Source: an uncultured cyanobacterium (GTDB lineage Bacteria; Cyanobacteriota; Cyanobacteriia; Cyanobacteriales; Geitlerinemataceae). Taken from it: a stretch of 14,578 bases of DNA. The notes under the pieces are model-generated. The model saw only the letters and a program-made list of their open reading frames with translations, did no database searches and was not told the DNA's origin. The stretch covers positions 1-14,578 of the forward strand of contig CAKZKB010000713.1 in the NCBI GenBank assembly GCA_937121005.1. Direction: 5' to 3'. Position 1 is the first letter of the stretch, and the number at the start of each line of letters is the position of its first letter. This document shows, piece by piece, positions 7,001 to 13,039 of this stretch. The translations under genes and the position numbers were made by a program.

Positions 7001-7393
7001 TTAACCGACTGGCTGACGGGCGATCCCACTGGCAGCAACGATCCCGATTTCTTGATTGTCGGCGACCTCAATGCTTACGCCCAAGAAGACCCGGTAACGG
7101 CCATCAAAAATGCGGGTTACACCGATCTTTTGGCTCAGTTCAATTCCAGCGCGGAATACTATTCCTACGTCTTCTTCGGACAAGCAGGCGCTCTCGACCA
7201 TGCTTTAGCCAGTTCCAGTTTAGCACCCCAAGTCACGGGAGCAACGGAATGGCATACCAATACCGACGAACCGCGCATTCTCGACTACAACATGGAGTAC
7301 AAGTCTGCCACTCAAATCAACAGCTTGTACGCTGCCGATGCCTATCGCGCTTCCGACCACGATCCTCTGGTTGTGGGGTTAAATTTAGGTTAA
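4091..7393 (+). CDS. ExeM/NucH-family extracellular endonuclease with duplicated lamin-tail-like domains
   Basis: A 1100-residue protein. Residues 5-185 form an N-terminal beta domain (GDIAIVGFNFDNPDE at 9-23, EIKFTDNGW at 37-45). Two lamin-tail-like domains follow (197-354 and 361-518), differing at only seven of 158 positions by eye. After a glycine/serine linker (519-535) comes an OB-like domain (about 540-635, GVVVGDF, GFFIQD, GDLVEVTGTV). The C-terminal endonuclease/exonuclease/phosphatase domain (about 788-1100) has its metal and catalytic motifs intact: SYNVLNYF (793-800, N795), LMELEND (842-848, E844), NHFKSK (937-942, H938), GDLNAY (991-996, D992/N994), LDH (1035-1037) and SDHDP (1088-1092). 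It is predicted to cleave extracellular DNA, releasing phosphate or nutrients. The start has a good GGAAG 9 nt upstream. No signal peptide, PEP-CTERM or RTX repeats are visible, so the export route is unclear. Confidence 0.9.
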   Translation: MAATTLSAGDIAIVGFNFDNPDELAFVPLIDIGSGTEIKFTDNGWQSSGSFRSNEGTFTWTASTDIAAGTVINPSVSSIAFSASGDQILAYQGSDSNPTFIYALNSEGSDWQSDATSSNTSALPTGLTNGTSAIALSEIDNATYTGITSGTQAELLAAIGDTANWSGSDSSRQTLPSGSFTVSGTSGGSGSSGSTTVFVNEIHYDNSSTDVNEGIEIAGTAGTDLTGWKLELYNGNGGTLYSTVNLSGTIADQSSGFGTKFFAEAGVQNGSPDGIALIDGTGAVVQFLSYEGTLTAVDGTAVGLTSTDIGVSESSSTPVGHSLQLTGTGSSYEEFTWAAAATSTYDAVNNNQTFVSPEPVVFVNEIHYDNDGTDTNEGIEIAGTAGTDLTGWTLELYNGNGGSLYSTVNLSGTIADQSSGFGTKFFAEAGVQNGSPDGIALIDGTGAVVQFLSYEGTLTAVDGTAVGLTSTDIGVSESSSTPIGHSLQLTGTGSSYEDFTWAAAATSTYDAVNNNQTFGGSGGGSGGGSGGGGGGTTTPICDIQESVLASTFDGQGVTTSGVVVGDFQASGELSGFFIQDATGDSNAATSDGIFVYAPNSIDVAIGDLVEVTGTVDEFYDRTQIGNVTALNVIGSGSIAATSVNLPVADANTLEQYEGRLVTLPQTLTVSENYNLGRYGEVVLSNGRLFQPTQVATPGANANAVQAANDLNRIVLDDGSTTQNPDPVPYPGTGLTATNTLRGGDTVGGVTGALDYAFGEYRVQATAEPTFAASNPRTTSPDSVGTGVEVKVASYNVLNYFNGDGNGGGFPTARGADTYAEFQRQHDKIVEGILGLDADVIGLMELENDGYGNDSAIQDLVDGLNAAQTTHTYSFVDPGTSQLGSDAIAVGIIYRDTVTEAGAAATISSGAFSDKNRQPLAQTFSDPLTGEKFTVAVNHFKSKGGTGTGADADQGDGQGNWNATRTAAANDLTDWLTGDPTGSNDPDFLIVGDLNAYAQEDPVTAIKNAGYTDLLAQFNSSAEYYSYVFFGQAGALDHALASSSLAPQVTGATEWHTNTDEPRILDYNMEYKSATQINSLYAADAYRASDHDPLVVGLNLG
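4679..5644 (+). repeat. Tandem intragenic duplication, 492-bp period
   Basis: The DNA for the two lamin-tail-like domains (4679-5152 and 5171-5644) is almost identical, with long exact runs. For example, the segments starting GGCTCTCCCGACGG (4899 and 5391) run over 130 bp with only a few synonymous changes. An 18-bp spacer encodes VSPEPV between the copies. High DNA identity points to a recent duplication or ongoing gene conversion. Confidence 0.9.
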
Positions 7394-7415
7394 ATTTTTC
7401 TCTCGAAATTTAACC
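7388..7415 (+). terminator. Hairpin overlapping the nuclease stop codon
   Basis: GGTTAAATTT (7388-7397) and AAATTTAACC (7406-7415) form a perfect 10-bp AT-rich stem with an 8-nt loop. The TAA stop (7391-7393) lies in the left arm. It is followed by GCAAAAAA rather than a T-run, so it is a weak intrinsic terminator at best; it may protect the 3' end of the mRNA. Confidence 0.4.
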
Positions 7416-7423
7416 GCAAAAAA

Positions 7424-7437
7424 TGTCAGGGTTGACA
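7424..7437. promoter_or_regulatory. Operator-like palindrome TGTCA-N4-TGACA
   Basis: A perfect 5-bp inverted repeat (TGTCA at 7424-7428, TGACA at 7433-7437) with a 4-bp centre. The right half is contained in TTGACA, a perfect -35 consensus (7432-7437). It sits about 20-35 bp upstream of the extended -10 at 7458, where an activator or repressor would be expected to bind. I do not recognise the cognate regulator. Confidence 0.4.
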
Positions 7438-7457
7438 CAGATCTTCTCTCAACTCTG

Positions 7458-7466
7458 TGCTAGTAT
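7458..7466 (+). promoter_or_regulatory. Extended -10 promoter (TGCTAGTAT) for the kinase operon
   Basis: TGC followed by TAGTAT is an extended -10 element (TGn plus four of six matches to TATAAT). The start site would be near 7473, right before the hairpin at 7474. A perfect TTGACA (7432-7437) lies 23 bp upstream, six too many for a standard -35, so it may instead be part of a regulator site. A loose inverted repeat CACAG/CTGTG (7436-7440, 7455-7459) spans the gap. Confidence 0.45.
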
Positions 7467-7473
7467 TTACATA

Positions 7474-7531
7474 ACTCATTGGGGTGCGCTGGGATGTTTG
7501 GAGTAACATCGGGCCGCCCCAGTGAGTTTTT
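7474..7531 (+). terminator. Leader hairpin with T-run: intrinsic terminator or attenuator before the kinase operon
   Basis: ACTCATTGGGG (7474-7484) pairs fully with CCCCAGTGAGT (7517-7527), an 11-bp stem with one T-G wobble. An inner stem GATGTT/AACATC (7493-7498, 7505-7510) has a 6-nt loop, and T's run from 7527 to 7531. It lies directly after the predicted transcription start and 51 bp before the ATG of the first kinase. It is too far from the nuclease stop (about 80 bp, with a promoter between) to be simply its terminator, although it could also serve that purpose. Confidence 0.55.
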
Positions 7532-7581
7532 ATCTGTTTGGACTCTGGGCGATCGGGTTTTGGACGAGATCGATTCCTTAG

Positions 7582-10212
7582 ATGAAGAAAATTTTAAGTT
7601 CGATGAGCTTGCGAAATCGAGTCTTGGTAGCGATCGGTGGTGTATTAGTCGCGCTCAATGGCGTGTTGTACTTCACCGCCAGTACGCTGCAAATGCGCCA
7701 AAGCAAGCGTCTCGAGCGCCAAAACATGGAACAAGAAGTCCGACGAGTGGTAAAGGCGTTTAACGAGACGATCGCCCTGTTAAGTTTTACTGCCCGAGAT
7801 TGGGGTGCTTGGAACGGTTCCTACGAGTTTATGGGCGACCCGAACGAGGAATTTTTAGAAGGAGAATTTAGTTCCGACGTTTGGATTAAAAATCAATTCA
7901 ACCTCGTTGCTTATATCGATCTTGAGGGTAATCTTATCTACGGGAGTGGCTTCGACTTGGAAAAAGAAGCTACGAAACCCATCGCCGCAGAGTTAGAGCA
8001 ATATCTCGATCCAGATGCTCCCCTCATCGATTACAATACTCCACAAGACGGCAGCATATTGTTACCCAATGGCTTGTTGTTAGTGGCTTCTCATCCCATT
8101 GTAGACAGTCGAGAATCGGGGCCGGTACGGGGTGCGTTGGTGTTCGGTCGTAACTTTGGTGAAGCAGCGCTAGACGAACTCTCCGATCGCACGCAAGTCG
8201 ATTTAGAAATGTATCGTTTGGATGGGACGCTTGCACCCAGTTTAGACGCGATCGCGGCCGAATTGGTAGCGGAAGAAACATCGATCGTCGTGGAAGCGAT
8301 CGACGAAAATTCTGTCTCCGGTTATACCCTACTGCGAGATATTGAAAACGAACCAGCATTGTTGTTAGAAGTCACCAAACCTCGCACGATTTACCAGCAA
8401 AGCCAAACCAGCAGTCGCTACTTGCTAGCTTCGCTGTTAGGAGTGGGGATTTTGTTTGGAGTGGTGACGCTTGTTTTACTTGAAAAGTTGGTGTTGGTGC
8501 GCCTGGTTAAACTCATTAAGTCGGTGCGACAAATTGATGCGGTTAACAACAGCGATCGCCGGGTTTTGCTCTCTGGGGATGACGAACTGTCCGAACTGGC
8601 GGGAACCATTGACGATATGCTATCTAGGCTGCGATCGGCTCACTACAAAACGCGATCGACCCTAGAAGAATTGCAAAAAGCTAAGGAAGCGGCCGACGTT
8701 GCTAACAAAGCGAAAAGCGAATTTTTAGCCAACATGAGTCACGAACTGCGGACTCCCTTAAATGGCATTCTCGGTTACGCGCAAATTTTGCAACGAGACA
8801 AAGAAGCTAGCGTTACGCAGCAGCACGGACTCCATATCATCGAAACTTGCGGAAATCATTTATTAACTTTAATTAACGACATTCTCGATATTTCCAAAAT
8901 TGAAGCGCGGAAGATGGAACTCGCGCCAACAGATTTTGAACTGGGAGATTTTTTAGTTGGCGTTGTGGAAACTTGTCGAATTAAAGCCGAACAAAAGGGG
9001 ATCGAGTTTTGCTACGAAGTCGATCGCGATCTTCCTGCTGCTATTCGTGCTGATGAAAAACGGCTGCGACAAGTGCTAATTAACCTAATTGGGAATGCGA
9101 TTAAGTTTACTGATACCGGATCGGTCACGTTAAGAGTAATGCCAATTTCCAAAAATAATGTCCGTGTAGGGGCGAACGGCGATCGCCCAATCCGAAACGT
9201 ATCGGAAAACGATATAAAAGCACCTCGTTCTGATGGCGACGGAGTGGAGAAGACAAGCAACGATACAGTTGCAATCGCCTTTTCAATTGAAGATACGGGA
9301 GTGGGAATGTCTCCCGAACAAATCGATAAAATATTCTTGCCTTTCGAGCAAGTCGGAGACTGCAACCGCAAATCGGAAGGGACGGGGTTGGGGTTAGCCA
9401 TTAGCCAGAAAATTGTTTATTTAATGGGTGGGGAACTGCAAGTTAAAAGTATTCTCGGACAGGGAAGTACATTTTGGTTCGAGATCGATTTTCCCGTACC
9501 GGAAAAGTGGAGTGCGGCGCGATCGCGTCCCCAACATAAAAATATTATCGGCTATCGAGGCGGCAAGAAAACCATTCTCGTGGTAGACGACGCTCTCGAA
9601 AATCGCTCCGTGATTCGCAATTTGCTCGAACCCGTTGGCTTTAATATCCTCGAAGCTGAAAATGGGGAACTCGGGATTGAAACCGCGATCGCGACTGCTC
9701 CCGATGCCATTATCACCGATTTAGTCATGCCCGTTTTAGACGGATTTGAAATGACCCGCCGCCTGCGAGACGACGATCGCTTTCAAGATACGGTCATCAT
9801 TGCTTCTTCGGCCAGTGTTTTTAACTTCGATCGTCAAGAAAGTCACAAAGCCGGATGTAACGATTTTCTGCCCAAACCCGTCCAAGCCGCTCTCCTGTTC
9901 GATCGCTTGCAACACTATCTCAATTTAAAATGGAACTACGAAGAAAATACCGATCCTACGCCATCTCCCGATCTAAAATCGGCGACGATCGCTACCCCTG
10001 CCACCATTATCGCTCCCGATCTCCCGTATCTTGACGAACTCTACGATCTGGCCAAAAAAGGTCTCGTTGATGACTTGCTCGATCGCGCCCAATCTTTAAG
10101 CGAGTCCGACCCTCAATACGAGGCATTTTGCCAGCGCTTGCAAGAACTCGGTAGCAGCTTTCAGGTCAAAAAAATTAAACAATTTCTCGATCGCTATCGC
10201 CAAAAAACGTAA
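7582..10212 (+). CDS. Hybrid histidine kinase with CHASE4 sensor, HAMP, receiver and conserved C-terminal extension
   Basis: An 876-residue membrane sensor kinase. TM1 is at about 13-35, followed by an extracytoplasmic CHASE4-like domain (about 40-275) with its signature RDWGAWNGSYEF (72-83). TM2 (about 279-300) leads to HAMP (about 301-352). HisKA has FLANMSHELRTPLNG (381-395, phospho-acceptor H387). HATPase has the N box NLIGNAIKF (501-509), the G1 box DTGVGM (571-576), the F box FLPFEQ and the G2 box GTGLGL (600-605). The receiver (about 664-782) has D669/D670, phospho-acceptor D713 (ITDLVMP) and K765 (FLPKP). The tail 815-872 (LYDLAKKGLVDDLLDR...) lacks an obvious Hpt histidine. About 45 residues between SVTLRV and FSIED exceed the usual length for this loop. 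A TAG directly upstream of the ATG fixes the earliest start; the ribosome binding site is poor. It forms an operon with the next gene (5-bp gap). The ligand is unknown. Confidence 0.92.
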   Translation: MKKILSSMSLRNRVLVAIGGVLVALNGVLYFTASTLQMRQSKRLERQNMEQEVRRVVKAFNETIALLSFTARDWGAWNGSYEFMGDPNEEFLEGEFSSDVWIKNQFNLVAYIDLEGNLIYGSGFDLEKEATKPIAAELEQYLDPDAPLIDYNTPQDGSILLPNGLLLVASHPIVDSRESGPVRGALVFGRNFGEAALDELSDRTQVDLEMYRLDGTLAPSLDAIAAELVAEETSIVVEAIDENSVSGYTLLRDIENEPALLLEVTKPRTIYQQSQTSSRYLLASLLGVGILFGVVTLVLLEKLVLVRLVKLIKSVRQIDAVNNSDRRVLLSGDDELSELAGTIDDMLSRLRSAHYKTRSTLEELQKAKEAADVANKAKSEFLANMSHELRTPLNGILGYAQILQRDKEASVTQQHGLHIIETCGNHLLTLINDILDISKIEARKMELAPTDFELGDFLVGVVETCRIKAEQKGIEFCYEVDRDLPAAIRADEKRLRQVLINLIGNAIKFTDTGSVTLRVMPISKNNVRVGANGDRPIRNVSENDIKAPRSDGDGVEKTSNDTVAIAFSIEDTGVGMSPEQIDKIFLPFEQVGDCNRKSEGTGLGLAISQKIVYLMGGELQVKSILGQGSTFWFEIDFPVPEKWSAARSRPQHKNIIGYRGGKKTILVVDDALENRSVIRNLLEPVGFNILEAENGELGIETAIATAPDAIITDLVMPVLDGFEMTRRLRDDDRFQDTVIIASSASVFNFDRQESHKAGCNDFLPKPVQAALLFDRLQHYLNLKWNYEENTDPTPSPDLKSATIATPATIIAPDLPYLDELYDLAKKGLVDDLLDRAQSLSESDPQYEAFCQRLQELGSSFQVKKIKQFLDRYRQKT

Positions 10213-10217
10213 CTCCC

Positions 10218-12839
10218 GTGAAACATCGTCCCCCCATCGATCGAAATGCCCCCGCCTTGGCGTACTTCGCCGCGATCGTCGCTACCGCCGCGATCGCCGT
10301 TGGCGTGTGGGGAATCGATCGCGCCGAACGGGCTCGCTTTATGCAAAAAAATCGCGCCGACGTTCTCCAACAAGTTAGTACCGTTCGCGCCAAACTGGAA
10401 GGGGCCATCAACCTACGTCTCTCTCTGGCACGGGGTTTGGCTGCCTACACCTCCACCCACCCCAATCTTACCCAAGACGACTTCGCCCAACTCAGTCGCG
10501 TCATGCTGGCGCAACAAAACGGTATCCGCACGGTAGCGCTCACTGAAGGGACAATCCTAAAATTCTACTATCCCCTCGCAGGTAACGAAAGGGCCATCGG
10601 CATCGATCTAATGGACGTAGCCGCACAAAGGGCGATCGTGGAACGGACGATCGACAGTGGCGAAACCGTCGTCGCCGGGCCAGTCAATTTAGTGCAAGGG
10701 GGGGTCGCCTTCATCAGTCGCACGCCTGTATTTTTGACCCCCGCCAATGGCGAACCGGAAAGCGGGCCGTTTTTTGGGTTAGCCAATATCGTCATCGATC
10801 GCGACGAACTGCTTTCCGATGCCGGACTTCTCGATCCAGCCACCGAATTAACCTACGCTTTGCGCGGCGAAAATGGCTCTGGGGCAGAGGGAAACATATT
10901 TTTTGGCGACGAAACCGTTTTCGGGCAAAATCCCGTCGTCCTCAACGTTTCGTTGCCCAACGGCTCCTGGCAAATTGCCGCCGTCCCCACTGGAGGCTGG
11001 CCCCAGGTTTCCCCCAACACTCTAGCGTTGCGTGCTGGCGGAAGTTTGCTCGCTGTCACCTGCGGGGTGCTGGCGTTCGTGTTGGTACGGGAACCGGCCC
11101 GGCTGCGACAAGCGGTCGATCGCGCCAACGCCGCCAACGCCAAATTAAAAGCCGAAATTGCCGAACGTTTGCGCGTGGAAAAAGCCTTACAAGACTCGCA
11201 AGCGCATTTGGAAAAAGCCAAAATTGCCGCCGAGTCTGCCAACGAAGCCAAAAGCGAATTTTTGGCCAATATGAGTCACGAACTGCGAACCCCTTTGAAC
11301 GGTGTTTTAGGTTACGCTCAAATTTTACAGCAAGATAAAAGTGTTACTCCCCAACAGCGCGATGGTATTGAGGTAATTTATCAGTGCGGCTCTCATTTGC
11401 TGACGCTCATCAACGACATTTTAGATCTGTCGAAAATCGAAGCCAGAAAGTTAGAACTCTATCCTCACAACGTTCACTTTCCCAGTTTTCTTTCCAGTCT
11501 TGCGGAAATCGGACGCATTAAAGCCGAACAAAAAGAGATTGGCTTTCGCTATTTCCCCTCTGAAAACTTACCGATGGGAGTGCAGACTGACGAGAAGCGG
11601 TTGCGACAAGTGTTGTTAAACTTGCTCGGTAATGCTATTAAGTTTACGGATAGCGGATCGGTGATGCTGCGAGTAACTGTCGATGGTGTTTCCCCCTCGT
11701 TGCGTTCCTCTGGGGCGCAACGAACTGTGGAGGCTCTGCCTCCAGAATACACGAGGCAGAGCCTCAATAATAGCATTCCCTGGCAGAGCCAGAGGAACGA
11801 GGGGACAGAAGGGGAATCTGCTCACTCTGGTAACAGTTTATCCGAACGCGATCGCCACTTTTCAGTAACCTTTGAAATCGAAGATACGGGAGTGGGAATG
11901 TCTGTCGAACAAATCGACAAAATCTTTTTACCCTTCGAGCAAGTAGGAGACAACAGCCGCAAAGCGGAAGGAACCGGACTGGGGTTGGCAATTAGTTTAA
12001 AAATCGTACAAATGATGGGTAGTCAACTCCAGGTTGAGAGCGAACTTGGCAGGGGAAGTCGATTTTGGTTTACCATCGATCTACCACTTGCTAGCGAATA
12101 CGTTCCCCCAACTGCGGCGCGATCGTCCCAGAAAATTGTTGGCTATCGAGGCGACATAAAAACTATTTTAGTGGTAGACGATCGCTGGGAAAATCGGTCG
12201 ATCGTCCGCAATGTGTTAGAACCGTTGGGGTTTGAAGTGATAGAAGCAGAAAACGGAAAAGATGGTTTAGAGATTGCTCGAAAACTCGATCCCGATGTTG
12301 TCATTACCGACTTAGTAATGCCGATTCTCGATGGCTTTGAGATGACGCGCCAGTTACGGCAAGATCCGCAGTTTCAAGACACGGTTATTATTGCTTCTTC
12401 TGCTAGCGTCTTTAACTTCGATCGCGAAGAAAGTCGCAAAGCGGGATGCAGCGATTTCTTACCCAAACCCATCAGCGTTCGAGACTTATTCGATCGCCTG
12501 CAAGAACATTTACAACTCGAGTGGATCGAAGAAGGTATCGAGATTTCCGAACCAGAAACGATGGCAAGTTTGTCAGACGATCGTACCGCGATCGTCCCTC
12601 CTAGCGAAAGCGAACTCGATGCGTTGTATGACTTGGCACGTAAGGGGTTAATCGATGAGATTGTCGATCGCATTGACAGCTTAACAAGCAAAGATAAACT
12701 TTATGAACCGTTCGGCGATCGCGTCAAGGAATTGGCTAGTCAATTTCAGATCAAACAAATTCGCAATTTTATTAATACCTTACGAGAATCGAGAAAAACT
12801 CAGCCCGAGGAGGCTAAAAACGATGAAGATCGGATGTAA
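10218..12839 (+). CDS. Hybrid histidine kinase with CHASE sensor, receiver and conserved C-terminal extension
   Basis: An 873-residue paralogue of the preceding kinase with a different input. TM1 is at about 11-33, then a CHASE-type domain (about 60-255; FYYPLAGNERAIGIDL at 116-131, VVAGPVNLVQGGVAFISRTPVF at 151-172 in part), then TM2 (about 272-291). There is no HAMP; a coiled coil (about 292-345) leads into HisKA (FLANMSHELRTPLNG, H354). HATPase boxes are N472, D556 (DTGVGM) and GTGLGL (585-590). The receiver (about 649-767) has D654/D655, phospho-acceptor D698 and K750. The C-terminal extension (LYDLARKGLIDEIVDR, 803-818) matches that of its neighbour. Residues about 492-530 are encoded by a palindromic repeat and sit in the loop between the N and G1 boxes. 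The start is GTG, 5 bp after the previous stop, with weak ribosome binding, suggesting coupled translation. No separate response regulator is nearby. Confidence 0.92.
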   Translation: MKHRPPIDRNAPALAYFAAIVATAAIAVGVWGIDRAERARFMQKNRADVLQQVSTVRAKLEGAINLRLSLARGLAAYTSTHPNLTQDDFAQLSRVMLAQQNGIRTVALTEGTILKFYYPLAGNERAIGIDLMDVAAQRAIVERTIDSGETVVAGPVNLVQGGVAFISRTPVFLTPANGEPESGPFFGLANIVIDRDELLSDAGLLDPATELTYALRGENGSGAEGNIFFGDETVFGQNPVVLNVSLPNGSWQIAAVPTGGWPQVSPNTLALRAGGSLLAVTCGVLAFVLVREPARLRQAVDRANAANAKLKAEIAERLRVEKALQDSQAHLEKAKIAAESANEAKSEFLANMSHELRTPLNGVLGYAQILQQDKSVTPQQRDGIEVIYQCGSHLLTLINDILDLSKIEARKLELYPHNVHFPSFLSSLAEIGRIKAEQKEIGFRYFPSENLPMGVQTDEKRLRQVLLNLLGNAIKFTDSGSVMLRVTVDGVSPSLRSSGAQRTVEALPPEYTRQSLNNSIPWQSQRNEGTEGESAHSGNSLSERDRHFSVTFEIEDTGVGMSVEQIDKIFLPFEQVGDNSRKAEGTGLGLAISLKIVQMMGSQLQVESELGRGSRFWFTIDLPLASEYVPPTAARSSQKIVGYRGDIKTILVVDDRWENRSIVRNVLEPLGFEVIEAENGKDGLEIARKLDPDVVITDLVMPILDGFEMTRQLRQDPQFQDTVIIASSASVFNFDREESRKAGCSDFLPKPISVRDLFDRLQEHLQLEWIEEGIEISEPETMASLSDDRTAIVPPSESELDALYDLARKGLIDEIVDRIDSLTSKDKLYEPFGDRVKELASQFQIKQIRNFINTLRESRKTQPEEAKNDEDRM
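11691..11805. repeat. Nested palindrome cluster inserted in frame in the second kinase gene
   Basis: A central perfect 13-bp inverted repeat GAGGCTCTGCCTC (11730-11742) / GAGGCAGAGCCTC (11753-11765) has a 10-nt loop, and each arm is itself palindromic. Outside it, CGTTGCG/CGCAACG (11698-11704, 11716-11722) form a 7-bp stem. TGGCAGAGCCA (11781-11791) is another palindrome. The outermost arms also pair imperfectly: CCCTCGTT...CCTCTGG on the left with CCAGAGGAACGAGGG (11789-11803) on the right. The words resemble the GGAGGCAGAGCCTCC / CAGAGCC...GGAACGAG families of dispersed cyanobacterial palindromes. The reading frame stays open through it. Confidence 0.8.
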
Positions 12840-12863
12840 AACTCCCGCGATCGGCAAACTAAT

Positions 12864-13030
12864 AGTTACGTTGTCATTCACTTGGATCGAGTAAAATTTG
12901 GGTTGAATGGGACGGAACTGAAGAAGGTGTCACCGAAGAACTTATCGATGCAGGTGTCGTCAAAGAAGATATCGTTCTCGGATTTTACCGCCCCGAACGC
13001 CATCAATTGACAGATTTCGCGATCGCTTAA
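12864..13030 (+). pseudogene. xisI-like gene remnant (fdxN element excision controlling factor family)
   Basis: The last 45 codons (12893-13027, stop 13028-13030) read KIWVEWDGTEEGVTEELIDA, then a GVVKEDIVLGFYRPE-type end and FAIA. This is the conserved C terminus of XisI proteins (usual pattern KIWIQWDGTEEGIA..L...GVPKEDIVLGF..P..R..TEFAVA). The preceding family motif appears in another frame: SYVVIHLDR at 12864-12890, in the frame of the upstream kinase, so a frameshift lies at about 12891. The N-terminal half of the roughly 110-residue family is missing and there is no start codon in the C-terminal frame. XisH, the usual partner, is absent. The relic sits between the kinase stop and convergent menA. 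Confidence 0.75.
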
Positions 13031-13039
13031 ATTACCCCC

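Noticed and set aside
7474..7531. Yfr1 or 6S-type cyanobacterial small RNA
   Set aside because: The hairpin is convincing but the conserved Yfr1 unpaired motif and the 6S bulge structure are not seen, so only a generic attenuator/terminator is claimed.
7479..7763. Small plus-strand ORF overlapping the leader and first kinase
   Set aside because: It runs through the hairpin and overlaps the kinase start in another frame, with no Shine-Dalgarno and no conserved pattern.
11691..11805. Insertion sequence in the kinase gene
   Set aside because: It has no transposase, is far too short, and shows no target duplication that I can define; a palindromic dispersed repeat fits better.
12703..12894. 63-codon plus-strand ORF at the end of the second kinase
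   Set aside because: Most of it is an alternative frame of the kinase. Only the part after the GAGGAGG/ATG at 12823 deserves attention and is reported separately.
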